Shown: in pieces, positions 1-8,670 of the stretch | How the letters are laid out: the number at the start of each line of letters is the position of its first letter | How positions within the stretch are numbered: the stretch's first letter is position 1 | DNA from: Pseudomonas sp. M47T1 | GTDB taxonomy: Bacteria; Pseudomonadota; Gammaproteobacteria; Pseudomonadales; Pseudomonadaceae | NCBI RefSeq assembly: GCF_000263855.1 | Contig: NZ_AJWX01000003.1 | Span: 1-64,000, forward strand | Direction: 5' to 3' | DNA length: 64,000 nt | Notes under the pieces: model-generated | Seen by the model: the letters and a program-made list of their open reading frames with translations, nothing else | What the model was told of the DNA's origin: nothing | Database searches by the model: none | Program-made: the position numbers and the translations under genes

Positions 1-1
1 T

Positions 2-325
2 GAGATTGCGCTGCTCGAGCCAACCCTACCTGCAGTCGCTGACACCGCGATGGCAGGCAACGTCATTGAGTCGGTTACGCCTATGCATGCCCATTACGAC
101 GAACAACTCAGATTGCTAAGCCACAGTGGCGCACCCATTCGCTCAACAACAGTCGCAGTGTACATGCCCAATTCAACGAGCCCGCAGCTCATGACCACTG
201 ACGAAGAGGGTCGATTACCACGGGTTACAACCGATGGCGCTGAAACAGCGCAAATCCACCTGGTCTGGGACAAAGTTACAGTCGCTGCTGGCGCTGATGA
301 CTACGAGAGAGGCCGTAAGAAATGA
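2..325 (+). CDS. C-terminal part of a transthyretin-like domain protein, probably T6SS spike-associated (partial)
   Basis: The reading frame is open from the first bases and ends in TGA at 323-325, so the gene starts outside the window. The visible ~107 residues hold a short beta-rich segment (HYDEQLRLLS, then GAPI, TTDEEGRLPRVTTDG) of the transthyretin or carboxypeptidase-regulatory type. Such domains often sit at the C-terminus of VgrG or PAAR spike proteins; the PAAR protein at 56785 in this window carries a similar HFNEHF...DSQGKTQ segment. The stop overlaps an ATG at 322 (ATGA), so translation of the next gene is probably coupled. The function is inferred from domain style and context only, since the diagnostic N-terminal part is missing. 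Confidence 0.45.
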   Translation, partial: EIALLEPTLPAVADTAMAGNVIESVTPMHAHYDEQLRLLSHSGAPIRSTTVAVYMPNSTSPQLMTTDEEGRLPRVTTDGAETAQIHLVWDKVTVAAGADDYERGRKK

Positions 326-805
326 ACAAGATCGGCCCCCCACCCGCTGCGCAGTGTTGGCAAGCTTGACCGCGTGGGGAATGACCACAGCCGGAGCTCA
401 TTTTTCGGCTGGCGTCGGGACCACGCGCTGCTTCGCCGAACGTTCCGGGTCAATTCATCCGGCAAACAGAGAAGAACACACCGGCTTCTGTATTGATGAG
501 CAGCCCTTGTTTACCGGCGTGACCATCAATCAGTGGAAAGCCGGCTTGCTCGGTTCTGAGCCTGAAAGTAAACGTTACGGGCTCACCATTAAACTCACCG
601 CACACGGCAAATCCCCGTTACGGGATACTAAGGTGGCGGCGTTTATCGGAAGCACATCACTGCCGACTGCCATGACCACAAACAGCGAGGGCATTCTCCC
701 TGCCATCGAAACCAATCACCCTGAGAGAGTAGAAAGCGATCTTCTCTGGGAAACATACAAGTGCCGCCAGGATCGGATGATTATGAAAGGAGTCGCAAAA
801 AGTGA
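322..805 (+). pseudogene. Frame-broken paralogue of the preceding transthyretin-like domain
   Basis: The open frame from about 354 to 812 contains TIKLTAHGKSPLRDTKV and TTNSEGILPAIETN, which parallel the domain ending at 325. The upstream gene ends ...DDYERGRKK-stop. Here the same ending (DDYERSRKK-stop) is present but one frame away: the segment from the shared TGG codon to the stop is 59 nt instead of 60, so one base is missing near 763-767. With that base restored the stop falls at 803-805 and overlaps the GTG of the next gene as GTGA. The 5' end is also suspect: the ATG at 322, coupled to the upstream stop, runs into TGA at 367, while the high-GC3 frame is the other one. Sequencing error cannot be excluded. 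Confidence 0.5.
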
Positions 806-1824
806 GTACTGAACCTATTGGAACATTTACAACCAATACTCAAAAGAATTCATTGGCGGAGCAAACAATTACCTGTGAAGCCCTGTGGGCAATAGGGCAA
901 CAGCGTGCGATCAAGCTGCTGAGCGACGAGAAGGAGTGCCCGATAAAAGGAAAGAGCACAGAGTTAATATCTGACTTCGGCACTCGTGCAGGAAGAATCG
1001 CAGCAGCTTATGCGCGTTTCTATCTAGAGCTTGAGCCGGGATGCGACCCTAAGTCAAAGGGTCGCTTTTACTGGATGGGTCTTGCTGCATTTGCCAGCAA
1101 GCAGGTTAAGTGCGGATTAGACTTCATAAAGGTGGCCTCGCAAATTTTTGTAGACTACAACAACCCTTCAGCAACAGCCATGGTTGAAACGGCGAAGACA
1201 CCGCTAAAAATTGGAAAAAATTCACTCGGAAAAGGGAATTTCTGGCTATTTCAGGATATCTATGTGTGGCACTGGTTTTATGCCAACCACAAAGACCTGT
1301 TTAAATCGTGCATTGCAGACCGAAATACTGAAAGTTATCCTAACGAAATAAAGGCAACCCTAAACTCTTTGCCTTGGGCCGCAGAGGCCCTGCCGGCAAT
1401 TAAAAACTTACAAAAAACAGAATTCATTCAACAAGGCTTTTCCCAAATTTACACTCTAGAAACTACTAGCAACCATAATACAATTCGAAAGCTCCAGCTT
1501 TCATCCCTAATGAACATTGCAGATCACGAGCAACGCAAAATACTCCAGCCGCTAATATACAACGACCTATCATTCGAGCTTCTGCTGGACACGCAAAAAG
1601 TAATGGAGGCCATTCCAGGGACACCAAAGCGACTTGCATCTTTTAGCGATGCCTGCGATATCGACGATTCGAAGTTTAAAATTGAGATGCATGAAGGCGC
1701 ATTGTACCGCGAATCCGATCGCATGAAATTTATTACTGAAATTGCACAACAATACCACACGCTCATGGATGACGAGCTCGAATACATGGAAAACAAAATC
1801 AGCATAATTTCAAGCTGGGCTTAA
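802..1824 (+). CDS. DUF2515-like protein, putative T6SS-associated cargo
   Basis: A 340-residue soluble protein with no signal peptide. It starts with GTG at 802, which overlaps the restored stop of the preceding gene. The segments RIAAAYARFYLELEPG (about 66-81), GRFYWMGLAAFASKQV and LGKGNFWLFQDIYVWHWFY resemble the conserved blocks of DUF2515 proteins found in pseudomonad T6SS effector clusters; this family match is from memory and is tentative. The C-terminal third is lower in GC and richer in Asn, Lys and Ile than the core genes, in keeping with horizontal transfer. A lipoprotein gene follows 2 nt after the stop. The pair could be effector and immunity or two cargo accessory proteins; activity is unknown. 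Confidence 0.5.
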   Translation: MSTEPIGTFTTNTQKNSLAEQTITCEALWAIGQQRAIKLLSDEKECPIKGKSTELISDFGTRAGRIAAAYARFYLELEPGCDPKSKGRFYWMGLAAFASKQVKCGLDFIKVASQIFVDYNNPSATAMVETAKTPLKIGKNSLGKGNFWLFQDIYVWHWFYANHKDLFKSCIADRNTESYPNEIKATLNSLPWAAEALPAIKNLQKTEFIQQGFSQIYTLETTSNHNTIRKLQLSSLMNIADHEQRKILQPLIYNDLSFELLLDTQKVMEAIPGTPKRLASFSDACDIDDSKFKIEMHEGALYRESDRMKFITEIAQQYHTLMDDELEYMENKISIISSWA

Positions 1825-1826
1825 CG

Positions 1827-2702
1827 TTGAAAAAATCATTATTATTGATCATGGCCCTGCTTGCCGCGTGCAATAATTCGGAAAATCCCACTATGCACTC
1901 CCCTACTACTACCATCAAACTTAATACCTCAGTTTCCCAGCTACTTGATGCAACCCCCATCAATTTCAAGAATGATTGCCTACAAGAAATCGGCACGTGC
2001 TGGTACAAATTCTCAAAATCTGCCAACAGCGAATCCTTGCCTACCGCACGTATAATATCGGAAAGTTCCGATTTTTCTTCACCCTACGTTTCCGGCATCA
2101 GTATTTACTCTCCCCCAACCTTCAACGGGCTAATTCAAAATCTCACAGTAACACTCCGCGGTCTACCCGATAACAGTTTGCACTCCGAACAGAAGGACTT
2201 CCTATATAGTATAATTAGTGAACTACTAAAAGGCGGCTGGCGCCGTTACCTTTATCCATCGGACCCTAGAATTTCTGGCCAAGAGGGGCGAAGACTTCCA
2301 AGCGGCGAGGATGTACTGGGGAGTACCGTGATGAGTCACCCATGGTTTGATCCCAGTGAAAACATGACCTTGGAGCAATGGCTAAGCATAACTAACACAT
2401 ACGAGTGGTATTTCGTCGACAACAATGATAACCATCTACTTTTAAAGGTGTGGAAGTCAAACGATGAACGCTCGCCAAAGACGAGAGGTACATACCTAAT
2501 AACACTCGAGTTTGATTCTGAGGAGAGCTTCTGGAGAAAGTCCTTCAAGCAAAAAGACAAAGAAAACTGGATTAACTTACTACCCAAAACGATCCAGCGT
2601 TTTGAGGAGGATAGATCGCTGCTCGAAAATAAAGCGGAGGCTATTGGAATAGCGATCGATCAAGGGTATCGCCCCCCAGCAATCAGAGCGCTTCAGAAGT
2701 AG
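1827..2702 (+). CDS. Putative lipoprotein downstream of the DUF2515-like gene
   Basis: A 291-residue protein starting with TTG at 1827, chosen because it gives MKKSLLLIMALLAAC: two lysines, a hydrophobic core and a lipobox LAAC with the lipidated Cys at 15. No ATG gives a complete lipoprotein signal. The rest is polar, with many Ser, Asn, Glu and Trp and no repeats or membrane segments, so it should face the periplasm. It follows the DUF2515-like gene after 2 nt and has the same low-GC composition. Lipoprotein immunity or accessory proteins are common beside periplasm-targeted T6SS toxins, so an immunity role is possible but not shown. I do not recognise the family. Confidence 0.6.
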   Translation: MKKSLLLIMALLAACNNSENPTMHSPTTTIKLNTSVSQLLDATPINFKNDCLQEIGTCWYKFSKSANSESLPTARIISESSDFSSPYVSGISIYSPPTFNGLIQNLTVTLRGLPDNSLHSEQKDFLYSIISELLKGGWRRYLYPSDPRISGQEGRRLPSGEDVLGSTVMSHPWFDPSENMTLEQWLSITNTYEWYFVDNNDNHLLLKVWKSNDERSPKTRGTYLITLEFDSEESFWRKSFKQKDKENWINLLPKTIQRFEEDRSLLENKAEAIGIAIDQGYRPPAIRALQK

Positions 2703-2901
2703 CTTAAAGTGAAGTCCCACTGGTCAAAGCGGATTGCGTTGCCGGCGCCGGGGCTTCCCGGCGCGGCGGACGCGGACAAGGCAAGAACGCCAAAAAAACC
2801 AAGACATGCACCTCCAGCCCCCACCGCAATCCCCATCGTCACACCCCAGTGACATTTCATTCCCCACCCTCCCACTCCCCATTGTTTAGACTCCCCCCAC
2901 G

Positions 2902-2909
2902 AACAATAA
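2902..2909 (+). promoter_or_regulatory. Crc/Hfq-type AANAANAA motif before the AGE-family gene
   Basis: AACAATAA lies 16 nt before the ATG at 2926, in the leader where the ribosome binds. It fits the A-rich AANAANAA motif bound by Hfq with Crc during catabolite repression in Pseudomonas. Similar motifs precede gtsA, oprB and zwf here. Binding is inferred. Confidence 0.4.
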
Positions 2910-2925
2910 AAACTCAAGGCCCCCC

Positions 2926-4191
2926 ATGGACAGGCTCCCCCTCGACTTCAACAGTTGGCTCAACACCCCCGCCCATCACCACTGGCTGGCCGCCGAGGGC
3001 CGGCGCTTGCTGGACTTTGCCCGTGCTTCGAAGCTGGCCGAGGGCTTCGGTTATCTGGATGAGCGCGGCTGGCTGCCCGACGCGCCGGCGCAGACGCTGA
3101 TCACTGCGCGCATGACCCACAGCTTTGCCCTGGCCACGATTCAGGGGCTGCCTGGCCATGCTGCGTTGGTGGACCATGGCCTGGCCGCGCTGGCGGGCTG
3201 CCTGCGCGATGGCGAGCAAGGCGGCTGGTACGCCGTGGCCCATGCGGCCTGTGGCGACACCGGCAAGGCCGCTTACCTGCACGCCTTCGTGGCCCTGGCG
3301 GCCAGTAGCGCAGTCGTCGCCGGCCGGCCCGGCGCGCAGGCGTTGCTGGAGCAGGTGGTCGAGGTGATCGAGACGCGCTTCTGGAGCGAGGAGGAGGGCG
3401 CCATGCGCGAGTCCTTCGACCGTATCTGGAGCCGCGAGGAAGCCTACCGCGGGGCCAACAGCAACATGCACAGCGTAGAGGCGTTTCTTGCCCTGGCCAA
3501 TGTCACCCATGACCCGCGCTGGCTTGCGCGCGCCCTGCGCATCGCCGAGCGGGTCATTCATCGGCACGCGGTGCCCAATCACCATCGGGTGATCGAGCAT
3601 TTTCATGCCGACTGGGCTGTGGACCTGGAATACAACCACGGCCGCCCGGCCGACCCGTTCCGCCCCTACGGCAGCACACCTGGCCACGCCTTCGAATGGG
3701 CGCGACTGCTGTTGCACCTCGAAGCCGCACTGATCGACGCCGTGCATCCGGCGCCGACCTGGCTGGTGGCGGCCGCTCGCGGGTTGTTTGACCAGGCTTG
3801 CCGCACGGCCTGGAACGTCGATGGCGCACCGGGGTTGGTCTATACGCTGGACTGGAACGATACGCCAGTGGTGCGCCAGCGCATGCATTGGGTGGTGACC
3901 GAGGCCATCGCGGCGTCGGCCGCGTTGTTGCGCCGTACTGGTGAACACGCCTTCGAACACTGGTACCGCTGTTTCTGGGAGTTTGCCGCCGGGCACTTGC
4001 TGGACCACGAGCACGGCAGCTGGCACCACGAACTCGATGAGCAAAACCGCCCCAGTGCGGCCGTGTGGGGCGGCAAGCCCGATCTGTATCACGCTTGGCA
4101 GGCGGTATTGTTGCCACGCTTGCCGCTGGCGCCTAGCCTGGCCAGCGGCTTGGCGCGTTTGGGAGGTGAAAGTATTGTCACCGGCTGGTGA
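2926..4191 (+). CDS. AGE-family epimerase/isomerase (mannose isomerase-like)
   Basis: A 421-residue cytoplasmic protein of the N-acylglucosamine 2-epimerase (AGE) superfamily, an alpha/alpha barrel of the usual ~400-residue length. Diagnostic blocks are RMTHSFALATI (about 64-74), RGANSNMHSVEAFLAL (about 176-191), EYNHGRPADPFRPYGSTPGHAFEWARLL (read in pieces) and WHHELDEQNRP near the end, which supply the His/Arg/Glu active-site residues of the family. In pseudomonads such a gene beside the glucose/mannose ABC transporter is usually read as a D-mannose isomerase feeding mannose into fructose; the exact substrate cannot be fixed from sequence. It reads toward gtsA, 105 nt upstream of it, and has an AANAANAA motif in its leader. 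Confidence 0.8.
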   Translation: MDRLPLDFNSWLNTPAHHHWLAAEGRRLLDFARASKLAEGFGYLDERGWLPDAPAQTLITARMTHSFALATIQGLPGHAALVDHGLAALAGCLRDGEQGGWYAVAHAACGDTGKAAYLHAFVALAASSAVVAGRPGAQALLEQVVEVIETRFWSEEEGAMRESFDRIWSREEAYRGANSNMHSVEAFLALANVTHDPRWLARALRIAERVIHRHAVPNHHRVIEHFHADWAVDLEYNHGRPADPFRPYGSTPGHAFEWARLLLHLEAALIDAVHPAPTWLVAAARGLFDQACRTAWNVDGAPGLVYTLDWNDTPVVRQRMHWVVTEAIAASAALLRRTGEHAFEHWYRCFWEFAAGHLLDHEHGSWHHELDEQNRPSAAVWGGKPDLYHAWQAVLLPRLPLAPSLASGLARLGGESIVTGW

Positions 4192-4274
4192 CAATTGTGC
4201 ATCGCTTCGTTACCTGGCGCGCTAAATACCCTGTTTACACTCCACGCAGCGCAAGCATCAGACTTGCAATGCAT

Positions 4275-4282
4275 AACAACAA
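4275..4282 (+). promoter_or_regulatory. Crc/Hfq-type AANAANAA motif before gtsA
   Basis: AACAACAA runs straight into the A-rich Shine-Dalgarno stretch (AAAAAAAGGT) and ends 14 nt before the gtsA ATG. The position would let Hfq/Crc block ribosome entry when preferred carbon sources are present. Motif match seen; binding inferred. Confidence 0.5.
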
Positions 4283-4296
4283 AAAAAGGTACTTTG

Positions 4297-5571
4297 ATGA
4301 ACTCGATCAATCGCCTCGCCGCTGTCATTTCGCTCGCTACCCTGTTCCCGCTCACCGCGCACGCCGCCGATTCCAAAGGCACTGTCGAGGTCGTGCACTG
4401 GTGGACATCCGGTGGCGAAAACGCCGCAGTCAAGGTGCTGCAACAGCAGGTCGAGAAGGACGGTTACACCTGGAAGGATGGTGCCGTGGCCGGTGGCGGT
4501 GGCGCCACTGCCATGACCGTGCTCAAGTCGCGTTCCGTGGCCGGCAACCCGCCGGGCGTGGCCCAGATCAAGGGCCCGGATATCCAGGAGTGGGCCTCTA
4601 CCGGCCTGTTGGACTCCGACACCCTCAAAAGCGTCGCCAAGGCCGAGGGTTGGGACAAGCTGCTGAGCAAGACCGTTGCCGACACCATGAAGTACAAGGG
4701 TGACTACGTGGCCGTGCCGGTGGACATTCACCGGGTGAACTGGCTGTGGATCAACCCGGAAGCCTTCAAGAAGGCCGGTATCGCCAAGGCACCTGCCTCG
4801 CTGGAAGAACTCTACGCCGCCGCCGACAAGCTGAAGGCCGCCGGCATCATCCCGATCGCCCATGGTGGTCAGCCATGGCAGGACGCTACCGTGTTCGAAG
4901 ACGTGGTGCTCAGCGTCATGGGCGCCGATGGCTTCAAGAAAGCCTTCGTCGACCTGGACGAGGCCACGCTGACCGGCGCCAAGATGGCTCAGGTCTTCAC
5001 CGACCTGAAGAAAATCAAGGGCTACATGGACCCGGACGGCGCTGGCCAGGACTGGAACTTGGAAGCCGGCAAGGTGATTCAGGGCAAGGCCGGCATGCAG
5101 TTCATGGGTGACTGGGCCAAGAGCGAGTGGACCCAGGCGGGCAAGAAAGCCGGCACCGACTACGAGTGCGTGCCGTTCCCGGGTACCGCGGGCAGCTTCA
5201 CCTATAACATCGACTCCCTGGCCGTGTTCAAGGTCAAGGACGCCGGTAGTGTCGCTGCCGCCCAGGACCTGGCGAAAATCGCCATGGGCAAGGACTTCCA
5301 GCAAATCTTCAACATGGCCAAGGGCTCCATTCCAGTTCGCAACGACATGGACATGAGCAAGTTCGACAGCTGTGCCCAAGCCTCGGCCAAAGACTTCGCC
5401 GAAGCCGACAAGGCCGGCAAGCTTGAACCAAGCATGGCGCACAACATGGCCACCAGCCTGGCTGTGCAGGGCGCGATCTTCGACGTTGTCACCAACTTCA
5501 TGAGTGACAAGAACGCCGACGCTGCCGATACCGCGAAAAAACTTGGCAGCGCTATCTCCGCCGCCAAATAA
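4297..5571 (+). CDS. gtsA: Glucose/mannose ABC transporter substrate-binding protein
   Basis: A 424-residue periplasmic binding protein of the extracellular sugar-binding family 1. I chose the ATG at 4297, not the longer upstream frame, because it follows an AAAGGT ribosome site and gives a clean signal peptide with cleavage after THA at about residue 23. The mature protein begins [18 protein letters not shown], typical of GtsA. It delivers glucose, and probably mannose, to the GtsBC permease with GtsD as ATPase. It is the first gene of a gtsABCD-oprB run. Regulation by GltR/GtrS is known in Pseudomonas but no operator was recognised here; an AANAANAA motif overlaps the leader. Confidence 0.93.
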   Translation: MNSINRLAAVISLATLFPLTAHAADSKGTVEVVHWWTSGGENAAVKVLQQQVEKDGYTWKDGAVAGGGGATAMTVLKSRSVAGNPPGVAQIKGPDIQEWASTGLLDSDTLKSVAKAEGWDKLLSKTVADTMKYKGDYVAVPVDIHRVNWLWINPEAFKKAGIAKAPASLEELYAAADKLKAAGIIPIAHGGQPWQDATVFEDVVLSVMGADGFKKAFVDLDEATLTGAKMAQVFTDLKKIKGYMDPDGAGQDWNLEAGKVIQGKAGMQFMGDWAKSEWTQAGKKAGTDYECVPFPGTAGSFTYNIDSLAVFKVKDAGSVAAAQDLAKIAMGKDFQQIFNMAKGSIPVRNDMDMSKFDSCAQASAKDFAEADKAGKLEPSMAHNMATSLAVQGAIFDVVTNFMSDKNADAADTAKKLGSAISAAK

Positions 5572-5670
5572 CGCTGCGTTCGTAGTGCGTCCGATACCTG
5601 CGCCGGGGTTTCTCCCCATCCCCCGGCGCAGGGATTCGGTACCGATTGGTCTTTACACTGGATTTCTCCG

Positions 5671-6579
5671 ATGAGCTCTGTGGCTGTATTCAGCAAGGCC
5701 TCGCCGTTCGATGCGCTGCAACGCTGGCTCCCTAAACTGGTGCTGGCGCCAAGCATGCTGATCGTGCTGGTCGGTTTCTATGGTTATATTTTCTGGACGT
5801 TCATTCTTTCGTTCACGACTTCCACGTTCATGCCGACGTATACCTTCGCCGGCCTGGCGCAATACACGCGTTTGCTCAATAACGATCGCTGGTGGGTAGC
5901 GAGCAAGAATCTCGCCGTGTTCGGCGGCATGTTCATTGCCATCAGCCTGCTGCTGGGTGTGTTCCTGGCGGTGCTGCTGGACCAGCGCATTCGTCGCGAA
6001 GGCTTCCTGCGCACCATCTACCTGTACCCCATGGCACTGTCCATGATCGTCACCGGCACCGCCTGGAAATGGCTCCTCAACCCGGGCCTGGGCCTGGACA
6101 AGATGCTGCGTGACTGGGGCTGGGAAGGCTTCCGCCTGGATTGGCTGATCGATCAGGACCGTGTGGTGTACTGCCTGGTGATTGCCGCCGTGTGGCAGGC
6201 CTCGGGCTTCGTCATGGCGCTGTTCCTGGCCGGCCTGCGTGGTGTTGATCAATCGATCATCCGCGCCGCCCAGGTTGACGGCGCGAGCCTGCCCACCATC
6301 TACCTGAAGATTGTGCTGCCGAGCCTGCGCCCGGTGTTCTTCAGTGCGTTCATGATCCTTGCGCACATTGCCATCAAGAGTTTCGACCTGGTGGCGGCAA
6401 TGACGGCCGGCGGCCCTGGTTACTCCTCGGACCTGCCTGCGATGTTCATGTACTCGTTCACCTTCAGCCGCGGGCAGATGGGCGTGGGTTCGGCCAGTGC
6501 CATGCTGATGCTCGGCGCGATCCTTGCCATTCTGGTGCCGTACCTGTATTCGGAATTGAGGGCCAAGCGCCATGACTAA
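5671..6579 (+). CDS. gtsB: Glucose ABC transporter permease
   Basis: A 302-residue inner-membrane protein with about six transmembrane helices (the first near residues 30-52). It carries the permease EAA-type loop IIRAAQVDGASLPTIYLKIVLPSLRP around 190-215, where GtsD docks. It belongs to the MalF/UgpA half of binding-protein-dependent sugar permeases. It follows gtsA by 99 nt and overlaps gtsC by 8 nt (ATGACTAA), so the two permease halves are probably translationally coupled in near-equal amounts. Length and order match gtsB of other pseudomonads. Confidence 0.93.
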   Translation: MSSVAVFSKASPFDALQRWLPKLVLAPSMLIVLVGFYGYIFWTFILSFTTSTFMPTYTFAGLAQYTRLLNNDRWWVASKNLAVFGGMFIAISLLLGVFLAVLLDQRIRREGFLRTIYLYPMALSMIVTGTAWKWLLNPGLGLDKMLRDWGWEGFRLDWLIDQDRVVYCLVIAAVWQASGFVMALFLAGLRGVDQSIIRAAQVDGASLPTIYLKIVLPSLRPVFFSAFMILAHIAIKSFDLVAAMTAGGPGYSSDLPAMFMYSFTFSRGQMGVGSASAMLMLGAILAILVPYLYSELRAKRHD

Positions 6580-7417
6580 TGCCTATGGCAAACCTGCGCT
6601 GACCTTCAGCCGGGTGGCAATCTACGCCACCCTGATCCTGGCGGCCGCCATTTACCTGGTGCCCCTGGTGGTGATGCTGCTGACCAGCTTCAAGACCCCG
6701 GACGACATCCGCACCGGAAACCTGCTGAGCCTGCCGGACGCTTTCACCGTCATCGGCTGGGCCAAGGCCTGGGCCACCGTGGGCGGTTATTTCTGGAACT
6801 CGGTGAAGATCACCGTGCCGGCCGTGCTGATCTCCACCTTCATCGGTGCGATGAACGGTTACGTGCTATCGATGTGGCGCTTTCGCGGCTCGCAACTGTT
6901 CTTCGGGCTCCTGCTGTTCGGGTGTTTCCTGCCGTTTCAGACCGTTTTGCTGCCGGCCTCGTTCACCCTCGGCAAGATCGGCCTGGCCAACACCACTACC
7001 GGTCTTGTGCTGGTTCACATTGTGTATGGCCTAGCCTTTACTACGCTGTTCTTCCGTAACTACTACGTGAGTGTGCCGGACGCACTGGTGAAGGCAGCGC
7101 GGCTGGACGGGGCGGGGTTCTTCACCATCTTCAACAAGATCTTGCTGCCCATGTCGATCCCGATCGTCATGGTGTGCCTGATCTGGCAGTTCACCCAGAT
7201 CTGGAACGATTTCCTGTTCGGCGTGGTGTTCGCCAGTGGCGACGCGCAGCCGATCACCGTGGCACTGAACAACCTGGTCAATACCAGCACCGGTGCCAAG
7301 GAATATAACGTAGACATGGCCGCGGCAATGATCGCCGGCCTTCCGACGCTGCTGGTGTACATCATGGCCGGCAAGTATTTCCTGCGTGGGCTTACAGCCG
7401 GCGCGGTCAAGGGGTAG
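6572..7417 (+). CDS. gtsC: Glucose ABC transporter permease
   Basis: A 281-residue inner-membrane permease of the MalG/UgpE type with six predicted helices (the first near 15-38). The EAA loop LVKAARLDGAGFFTIFNKILLPM lies around 170-192. The C-terminal helix LPTLLVYIMAGKYFLRGLTAGAVKG is characteristic of the family. The start ATG lies inside the end of gtsB (8-nt overlap). With GtsB it forms the membrane channel for glucose received from GtsA. The gtsD start follows 4 nt after the stop. Confidence 0.93.
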   Translation: MTNAYGKPALTFSRVAIYATLILAAAIYLVPLVVMLLTSFKTPDDIRTGNLLSLPDAFTVIGWAKAWATVGGYFWNSVKITVPAVLISTFIGAMNGYVLSMWRFRGSQLFFGLLLFGCFLPFQTVLLPASFTLGKIGLANTTTGLVLVHIVYGLAFTTLFFRNYYVSVPDALVKAARLDGAGFFTIFNKILLPMSIPIVMVCLIWQFTQIWNDFLFGVVFASGDAQPITVALNNLVNTSTGAKEYNVDMAAAMIAGLPTLLVYIMAGKYFLRGLTAGAVKG

Positions 7418-7421
7418 AAAC

Positions 7422-8582
7422 ATGGCAACGCTCGAACTGCGCAATGTAATCAAGACTTATGGCAGCGGCCTGCCGGACACCTTGAAAGATATCCAGCTGA
7501 AAATCGACTCCGGCGAGTTCCTGATTCTGGTCGGGCCGTCGGGTTGCGGTAAGTCCACCCTGATGAACTGCATCGCGGGCCTGGAGAACATCACCGGCGG
7601 CGCGATCCTGGTAGACAATGCCGACATCAGCGGCATGAGCCCCAAGGACCGTGACATCGCCATGGTGTTCCAGTCCTACGCGCTGTACCCGACCATGACC
7701 GTGCGCGAGAACATCGCTTTTGGCCTTAAGATCCGCAAGATGTCGGCGGCCGCCATCGAGGAAGAAGTGGCGCGGGTGTCCAAGCTGTTGCAGATTGAAC
7801 ACTTGCTCAACCGCAAGCCCGGCCAACTGTCAGGCGGCCAGCAGCAACGCGTGGCCATGGGCCGGGCACTGGCGCGCAGGCCCAAGATCTACCTGTTCGA
7901 CGAACCGCTGTCCAACCTCGACGCCAAGTTGCGCGTGGAGATGCGCACCGAAATCAAACTGATGCACCAGCGCCTGAAAACCACCACGGTGTACGTGACC
8001 CACGACCAGATCGAGGCTATGACCCTGGGTGACAAGGTGGCGGTGATGAAGGACGGCATCATCCAGCAGTTCGGTACGCCGAAAGAGATCTACAACGACC
8101 CGGCCAACCTGTTCGTGGCCAGCTTCATCGGTTCGCCGCCGATGAACTTCATTCCCCTGCGCCTGCAGCGCAAGGATGGCCGCCTGGTGGCGCTGCTGGA
8201 CAGCGGCCAGGCCCGCTGCGAACTGCCACTGGCCATGAGCGACGCCGGCCTTGAGGACCGCGAAGTGATCCTGGGCATGCGCCCGGAGCAGATCGTGTTG
8301 GCGGGCCCCGAGGCCAACGGGCTGCCAATGATTCGTGCCGAAGTGCACGTCACCGAGCCGACCGGCCCGGACACCCTGGTTTTTGTCACCCTCAACGGTA
8401 CCAAGGTTTGCGCGCGTCTGGCGCCGGACGTGGCGCCGCAGGTGGGTGAAACCCTGAACCTGCAATTCGACCCGGCCAAAGTGTTGCTGTTCGACGCCGC
8501 GACCGGCGAACGCCTGGGGGCGGTGGGGCGAGCACAGGCAGCCGTGACGGGCGACAACGTCGCCCAGTTCAAGGGCCGCTGA
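7422..8582 (+). CDS. gtsD: Glucose ABC transporter ATP-binding protein
   Basis: A 386-residue ABC ATPase of the MalK/UgpC type. The ATG at 7422 ([14 protein letters not shown]) is used; a longer frame from 7386 would overlap gtsC without reason. Walker A is GPSGCGKST at 38-46, followed by the Q-loop ([11 protein letters not shown]), the signature LSGGQQQR, Walker [13 protein letters not shown] and the switch His in YVTHDQ. A C-terminal TOBE/OB regulatory region from about residue 240 is present, as in MalK. It energises GtsBC and closes the transporter operon; oprB follows 88 nt later and may be co-transcribed. Confidence 0.93.
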   Translation: MATLELRNVIKTYGSGLPDTLKDIQLKIDSGEFLILVGPSGCGKSTLMNCIAGLENITGGAILVDNADISGMSPKDRDIAMVFQSYALYPTMTVRENIAFGLKIRKMSAAAIEEEVARVSKLLQIEHLLNRKPGQLSGGQQQRVAMGRALARRPKIYLFDEPLSNLDAKLRVEMRTEIKLMHQRLKTTTVYVTHDQIEAMTLGDKVAVMKDGIIQQFGTPKEIYNDPANLFVASFIGSPPMNFIPLRLQRKDGRLVALLDSGQARCELPLAMSDAGLEDREVILGMRPEQIVLAGPEANGLPMIRAEVHVTEPTGPDTLVFVTLNGTKVCARLAPDVAPQVGETLNLQFDPAKVLLFDAATGERLGAVGRAQAAVTGDNVAQFKGR

Positions 8583-8643
8583 ATTCGTGCCGGGCGGCCT
8601 GTCGCCCGGTGCCACAGGAGTACACCGCGTTTAATCAACAGCC

Positions 8644-8651
8644 AATAACAA
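8644..8651 (+). promoter_or_regulatory. Crc/Hfq-type AANAANAA motif before oprB
   Basis: AATAACAA (continuing as TAAG) lies 19 nt before the oprB start, just upstream of the GAGGAAG ribosome site. It fits the Hfq/Crc motif and agrees with those at gtsA and zwf. Inferred control. Confidence 0.45.
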
Positions 8652-8670
8652 TAAGACGAGGAAGCAAGGG

